Shown here one piece after another: positions 59,055 through 64,000 of a DNA stretch of 64,000 bases. The notes under the pieces are model-generated. The model made no database searches. It saw only the letters and a program-made list of their open reading frames with translations, and was not told the DNA's origin. This DNA comes from Leuconostoc lactis. Its GTDB lineage: Bacteria > Bacillota > Bacilli > Lactobacillales > Lactobacillaceae. Location: assembly GCF_007954625.1 (NCBI RefSeq), contig NZ_CP042423.1:1-64000 (forward strand), written 5' to 3'. Each line of letters opens with the position of its first letter. Position 1 is the first letter of the stretch. A program made the position numbers and the translations under genes.

Positions 59055-60290
59055 TTAGAGACTTGGTCCTTTAAAAAGATCACGCGTTAATTCAATGATT
59101 CGATTAATCAATGCTTTAACTTGTTCGATACCGCGATCTAATCTACTAGGCGCTATTTTGGTGTCTGGATCTGCTCTAGCTGTCGTCAGTGTTTTTAACC
59201 ATGACTGGGCTACTTTTTTATTTTTTGTAAGTTCTTCATGATCTAGCTTATAAAGGACATACCGAGCCTCCACATCCGTATGGGCTATCTTGTCGACACC
59301 ATAATCATTTTTAAGCATGTCTCGCATGGCATAATCCAGCTGTTGCTGTTTTCGCTGTCGCTTCTGAAGCGCTTGATGCGTTTCTTTCAGGTTTTGATAG
59401 TCTGCTTGGACGTCTCCTAATTGCGCTTTGACTTGGCCTAATGTTTGCTTGAGTTCTTCCGTCTCATGCTGGCTTTGTAAGGTGGATTTCTTCATCGTGG
59501 CTAACACGTTTTTAAAGCGATCTAAGTCATCTGGCTTCAGCACCGTCTTACCAAAGAGGTTTTTAGATAAGGCTTGTTTAAACGCATCAATTTGTTTTTC
59601 GGCTAAGTCAACTTCCGTTAAGGCTTGATCCGTGATTTTAAGTACGGCCTGTTTAGCCCTAATATTGTCTTCAACGTCAGCTAGTTCGTTTTTTAAGGCG
59701 TTAAACTGATCATTGTATTTTTTGATTTCAGCGACATTCTCAAATGGTAAGGTTTTGTTATTTAAAATCCCTTGTTCATAAAAGGGCAGCACCTTTTTTA
59801 AATGTTGATCTAAATCATCATGAAAGGTTTGTAAATCATGGCGTGTGAGTACTTCTTTAGCGGATACTTTATAACGTGACTTTTTATCATCAAAAACGAC
59901 GGGGACAAAGGCATAGTGCAAGTGAGGGGTTGTCTCGTCATAATGCACCACAGCGGCCACGGCATTTTCTTGACCATAACGTGCATTAAGAAAATTGGTG
60001 GTTGCTTCAAAAAAGGCGCTCTGTTGCTCGTAGGGGGCTTCTGTGAGTTCTTCAGGTAAAGTGACTATCCACGTCGCTAACGCCTTCACATCGTCTCTTT
60101 TCATGCAATAAACGTTATTTAAACGCGCATTGAAGCGTGAAAGCATATCAGAACCATCCGCCATGAGATCTTGATTCAGATAGGATTTCGACCCATCAAT
60201 TTCTTTGTTCGTGTGATGGTCGGTTTTACGTTCAAAGTGAACCGCTAAACCAGGGACTGCGCCACGGGTATTTTTCTTTAAATGCGCCAT
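59055..60290 (-). CDS. mob: MOBV-type relaxase (repeat of 7942-9177)
   Basis: The 411-residue protein is identical to the first reading. The start at 60290 was chosen after GAGGAGG. Confidence 0.9.
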   Translation of the reverse strand: MAHLKKNTRGAVPGLAVHFERKTDHHTNKEIDGSKSYLNQDLMADGSDMLSRFNARLNNVYCMKRDDVKALATWIVTLPEELTEAPYEQQSAFFEATTNFLNARYGQENAVAAVVHYDETTPHLHYAFVPVVFDDKKSRYKVSAKEVLTRHDLQTFHDDLDQHLKKVLPFYEQGILNNKTLPFENVAEIKKYNDQFNALKNELADVEDNIRAKQAVLKITDQALTEVDLAEKQIDAFKQALSKNLFGKTVLKPDDLDRFKNVLATMKKSTLQSQHETEELKQTLGQVKAQLGDVQADYQNLKETHQALQKRQRKQQQLDYAMRDMLKNDYGVDKIAHTDVEARYVLYKLDHEELTKNKKVAQSWLKTLTTARADPDTKIAPSRLDRGIEQVKALINRIIELTRDLFKGPSL

Positions 60291-60713
60291 CAAAAATGCC
60301 TCCTCAAAAAGGGTTTTCCAAGACCAGTATAACACCGTTAAAAATCTGGTATAGCCTGTTATACCAAAATAATATTTTGGACAGGCTCTGCGAGGCACGT
60401 CATCGACAAGCGATGACAGTAGCGTTTCCCCTTCCTACTGGGGAAACTGCTATTTTTTAGCGCCTATTATCCGGCTAGAAAAACCTCCGGCGGGTCACGC
60501 CGTGACGGGGCAATTTATCATTGCAGGATCACCTTCAGTGAGAGCATTTCATGCAGAACGCTACCCGCGTGGGGCAAGCTGATGTCAGCTTAACCACATA
60601 AAAATAAGTTGAGATAGTATTGGTGTCTATCTCAACTTATTTTGAATGCTAATATAATTCTCCATCGTATTAATTTAAGTCTCAAAGGATTACCAATATT
60701 CCCTGTAAGCCAA
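60291..60713. other. oriT-side region and hairpin (repeat of 9178-9600)
   Basis: Truncated mob-accessory start at 60551-60601 and the 15-bp stem-loop at 60603-60641. Confidence 0.65.
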
Positions 60714-61127
60714 CTACACGCTTTTTTTTGGTAGCAATTTTAATAAATCAACGCTGGTATGGATGATAACCAAGATTGTCAGAATGATATAAAAAGAATT
60801 ATCTGAGGTGAGCTTGTTTTCAACCATCATATAAATTAATAACATGACGGCGCACAATAAGAAAATAATATTAAGGATAGCATCCGCGATACCTGATACT
60901 TTCTTTTCAAGTAATATGTCTTTATAATTTTTATCTTCTCTAATCAGCTCGTCCAATGAAATACTGTATAAATCTGAAATCATAATAATGTTAGAGATAT
61001 CCGGATAACTTTTCCCACGTTCCCAATTAGATACTGCTTGATACGATACGTGTAAACTTTTAGCCATATCTTCTTGTGACAGTTTTTTGTTTTCACGAAT
61101 GATTTTTATTTTTTCACCTATTTGCAT
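60714..61127 (-). CDS. XRE-family membrane regulator (repeat of 9601-10014)
   Basis: Identical to the first reading. Confidence 0.8.
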   Translation of the reverse strand: MQIGEKIKIIRENKKLSQEDMAKSLHVSYQAVSNWERGKSYPDISNIIMISDLYSISLDELIREDKNYKDILLEKKVSGIADAILNIIFLLCAVMLLIYMMVENKLTSDNSFYIILTILVIIHTSVDLLKLLPKKSV

Positions 61128-61278
61128 ATGCCAAATTCCCACCATTTATAGTCTTTAATACAGAGCATAGCAAAGTTCAGGTTGATAAGTCACTAAAGTA
61201 TTGCTTGAGTCTAATGATCTATGCTTTTTAGCTATAAAACATTAGCTATAACTACAACTGTAGTTATAGCTAATGAGT

Positions 61279-61400
61279 TTAACCAAAATCAATTTGATTC
61301 AACATAGTCTCACGGCTGGCTTGATCTAAGCCAAGGTAAGTTAACGTCATAGCTTCACTAGAATGATTCAGTAAGTGCATGACTAAGCCAATATTATAAT
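61279..61400 (-). pseudogene. Recombinase remnant (repeat of 10166-10287)
   Basis: Identical to the first reading. Confidence 0.8.
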
Positions 61401-61425
61401 ATTTTTACTTATTTAGAACTATTTC

Positions 61426-61451
61426 ATAAACTTGATGGACGTCAAGTTTAT
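61426..61451. promoter_or_regulatory. Fnr-type operator (repeat of 10313-10338)
   Basis: Same perfect dyad, 54 bases before the ATPase start at 61505. Confidence 0.75.
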
Positions 61452-61504
61452 ATCTCCCAAAAGTTAATACACTTTAGTTGAACTAAAATTAAGGGAGAAA
61501 TCAT

Positions 61505-63359
61505 ATGCAACATAATATTCTTAAACATAAAAATAAAATTACTAGTATCAGTGGCTTACTCATTGCTTTAGGACTAATCGCACACTTTATTTTTGCCAAT
61601 ACAACAATTTCTAATAGTGCTTTTATTATAGCTTCGATATTAGGCGTTACCCCCATTTCTTTACAGGCTTATCAGGCTATGAAAGTAAAAGTAGTAAGTA
61701 TTGATGTTTTAGTAACGATAGCGGTCATTGGTGCTCTCTTTATTCAAAATTATGAAGAATCAGCAATTGTTACTTTTTTATTTTTATTTGGATCATATTT
61801 AGAACAACGAACACTTAACCAAACACGATCAGCTATTAAAGAGTTGACGGAAATGGCTCCAGAAACTGCTTTTAAGCAATTGACAGGGGGGACAATTTGC
61901 AGAAGTAGATATTGATGAAGTAGAAGAAGGGGGACATTCTCCTAGTAAAGACTGGTGCCAAGATTCCCGTAGATGGTAGGGTAACCACTGGAAAAGGATA
62001 TGTAAATGAGGCTAATATCACAGGTGAATCTTTACCTTTAAAGAAAGAAAAAGACGATGAAGTATTTGCCGGTACTATTATGGACAACGGTACTATTCAA
62101 ATAGTGGCTGATAGAGTAGGGGAAGATTCTACATTTGGAAAAATTATTGAGTTGGTAGAAGAAGCACAGGATTCTAAATCAGAAGCAGAACGATTCATTG
62201 ACCAGTTTTCTCGCTGGTATACACCTGCAGTACTTACAATTGGGCTGTTGGTTTGGGTATTAACCAAAGATACAGAACTTGCGATTACCGTATTAGTACT
62301 TGGTTGCCCAGGAGCCTTGGTAATTGGTGTACCTGTGTCAAATGTTGCGGGGATAGGAAATGGCGCAAAAAATGGTGTTTTATTTAAAGGTTCTGAAGTG
62401 ATTAGTCATTTTGCCAATGCAGATACAGTGTTATTCGATAAAACAGGTACCTTAACTGAAGGAAAGCCTGAAGTGAGCGATATTATTTATTATGGAAATA
62501 ATCAGGAGGAGGATTTATCTCTATTGCTTTCAGTTGAAAGTGAGTCTGATCATCCATTAGCTGTCGCTATTGTAAATAAATTAGCACAATATAAAGTAAG
62601 GCCTATAGAAAATACACAGGTTGTAAAAGGTGGGGGGCGTAATTGCTCACGTAGATGGGCACGTTGTTTCAGTAGGAAATAAAACCTTAATGAAACAAGA
62701 AAGTATACCGCTATCTGATGATGTTCTTAAAAAAATTGAATTATTTAGAAAGAACCGGTAATTCAATTGTATTAACGGCAGTTGATCATAAGTTAATCAT
62801 GTTAATGGGTATCCGCGACAAAGTTCGACCAGGTGTTAAGCAGGACTTACAAAAATTAAAATCACTTGGTATTAAAAATCTCATTGTATTATCAGGTGAT
62901 AACCAAGGTACAGTTAATTCAGTTAAAAAGGAACTAGGTTTAACCGAAGCCCATGGTGATATGCTACCAGAGGACAAACAAGCATTTCTAAAAAGACGAC
63001 AGGACTCAGGTGAAATAGTTGTTTTTATCGGTGACGGCGTTAATGACAGTCCCTCTCTGGCTACTGCAGAGGTAGGTATAGCTATGGGGAATGGAACAGA
63101 TGTCGCAATTGAAAGTTCAGATATTGTTTTAATGAATTCTAACTTTAACCGCCTTCCTCATGCTTTAGGCCTAGCAAAAGTAACATATGCGAATATGCGA
63201 CAAAATATTCTAATTGCTGTTGGCGTCGTGATAATACTATTGGTTAGTTTAATATTTAGTGAATGGATGTCTATGTCAATTGGGATGTTGATTCATGAGG
63301 CCAGTATTTTAGTAGTTATTTTAAATGCAATGAGATTAAGAGGTTATCAATTAAGATAA
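61505..63359 (+). pseudogene. P1B-type metal ATPase, frameshifted (repeat of 10392-12246)
   Basis: Same homopolymer frameshifts as the first reading. Confidence 0.85.
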
Positions 63360-63422
63360 TTGATCTATATCAAGTATCTTAAAAAGAATGGCCTATATAA
63401 TTCATTTAAAGGAGTGATAGAT

Positions 63423-63659
63423 ATGACTAAAGCAACATTAAAATTAGAAACATTAACTTGTCCATCATGTTTACAAAAAATCGAACGTGGTTTAAAACAG
63501 ACTGCTGGTGTAAAAAAAGATTCTGTAAAAGTACTTTTCAATGCGAGTAAGGTAAAAGTGGATTTTGATGAAAATCAGGTCAATTTGAATACAATTGAAA
63601 AAGCAATTGAAGACTTAGGATACCCAGTAATTAGTTCAAAAGTAAAGGAAGGTGCATAA
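63423..63659 (+). CDS. HMA domain protein (repeat of 12310-12546)
   Basis: Identical to the first reading, with the TCPSC metal site. Confidence 0.9.
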   Translation: MTKATLKLETLTCPSCLQKIERGLKQTAGVKKDSVKVLFNASKVKVDFDENQVNLNTIEKAIEDLGYPVISSKVKEGA

Positions 63660-63660
63660 A

Positions 63661-64000
63661 ATGACAACGGTAAATGAAAGGCAAGAAAAATTAGCTGCCG
63701 AACAAGCATATAAAGAACACATTCATCATACTAAGATTAATTCTGCAGCTGTTACAGATCATATACTTGCTAATATTCATACATTACATGTAAAATTGCA
63801 TCAATATCATTGGTATGTAAAAGGTAAAAATTTCTATGCATTGCATAATGTTTTTGAAAATTTATATAACGAAAATGAGGCATGGTTTGATAAAATTGCA
63901 GAACGTTTACTAGCTTCAGGATTTAAGCCAGCATCAACAACTACTGAATTCCAAGAATTTACAACGATTTCTGAAGATTCTTCGGAAAAATATTACACTG
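63661..64000 (+). CDS. dps: Dps, cut by the window end (repeat of 12548)
   Basis: The first 113 codons of the intact dps gene run to the window edge. The full gene is at 12548-13099. Confidence 0.9.
   Translation, partial: MTTVNERQEKLAAEQAYKEHIHHTKINSAAVTDHILANIHTLHVKLHQYHWYVKGKNFYALHNVFENLYNENEAWFDKIAERLLASGFKPASTTTEFQEFTTISEDSSEKYYT

Larger units (their letters stand above)
51114..64000. repeat. Second reading of 1-12887
   Basis: All features of 1-12887 recur here at +51113 with the same errors. The entries that follow are listed only so that this stretch is annotated. Confidence 0.95.

Overview
The window looks like plasmid DNA from a Lactobacillaceae host (Lactiplantibacillus, Levilactobacillus or Pediococcus type). 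The basis is AT-rich coding sequence, Rep_3 iteron replicons with a DUF536 partner gene, a MOBV relaxase, an Asp23/Gls24 stress cluster, oleate hydratase, cre-type catabolite sites and IS3/IS5 fragments. The species cannot be fixed from sequence alone.

The window is not 64 kb of unique sequence. Positions 51114-64000 repeat 1-12887 at a constant offset of 51113, down to the same single-base errors. The unit is therefore a 51,113-bp contig or circle read past its end. Inside the unit, 6290-13146 and 18310-25165 form a direct repeat of about 6.9 kb (rep, mob, XRE regulator, metal ATPase/HMA/Dps operon). Positions 1-5786 are an inverted, indel-ridden copy of the intact restriction region at 39452-45308. 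The indels are mostly single-base homopolymer losses, so that stretch looks like unpolished long read rather than a decayed gene set. The simplest reading is two related plasmids sharing rep/mob segments that were merged during assembly.

Layout: (i) 1-6297, broken inverted copy of the PHP-ATPase, res, mod and DUF536 genes; (ii) 6290-9528, replicon A with iterons and relaxase; (iii) 9601-13808, XRE regulator and an operon of P-type metal ATPase, HMA metal-binding protein, Dps and an FLP-like Crp/Fnr regulator, with a perfect Fnr-type dyad upstream; (iv) 13809-17719, CorA transporter, tyrosine recombinase with a candidate recombination site, IS debris, a second XRE regulator and an hsdR fragment; (v) 17751-25165, second copy of replicon A and the metal operon, ending inside the crp gene; (vi) 25254-32699, stress and cell-envelope cluster (SDR, GlsB, AmaP, DUF2273, Asp23, aldo/keto reductase, sugar transporter, pyruvyl transferase) with a promoter overlapped by a cre site; (vii) 32740-35361, remnants and a multicopper oxidase; (viii) 35526-47004, replicon B: relaxase, iterons, then rep-DUF536-mod-res as one run of overlapping genes, facing a PHP/SMC-type ATPase across a bidirectional terminator; (ix) 47253-50307, a second copy of the candidate recombination site and a cre-controlled pair of hydroxyacyl-CoA dehydrogenase and oleate hydratase; (x) 50493-51113, truncated IS3 element and contig end.

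Themes: metal and oxidative stress defence (ATPase, HMA, Dps, FLP regulator, multicopper oxidase), general stress and membrane adaptation (Asp23 cluster, oleate hydratase), and phage defence linked physically to replication. The last is the most unusual part: a type III restriction system translationally chained to the plasmid replication operon, with a PHP-SMC ATPase next to it.
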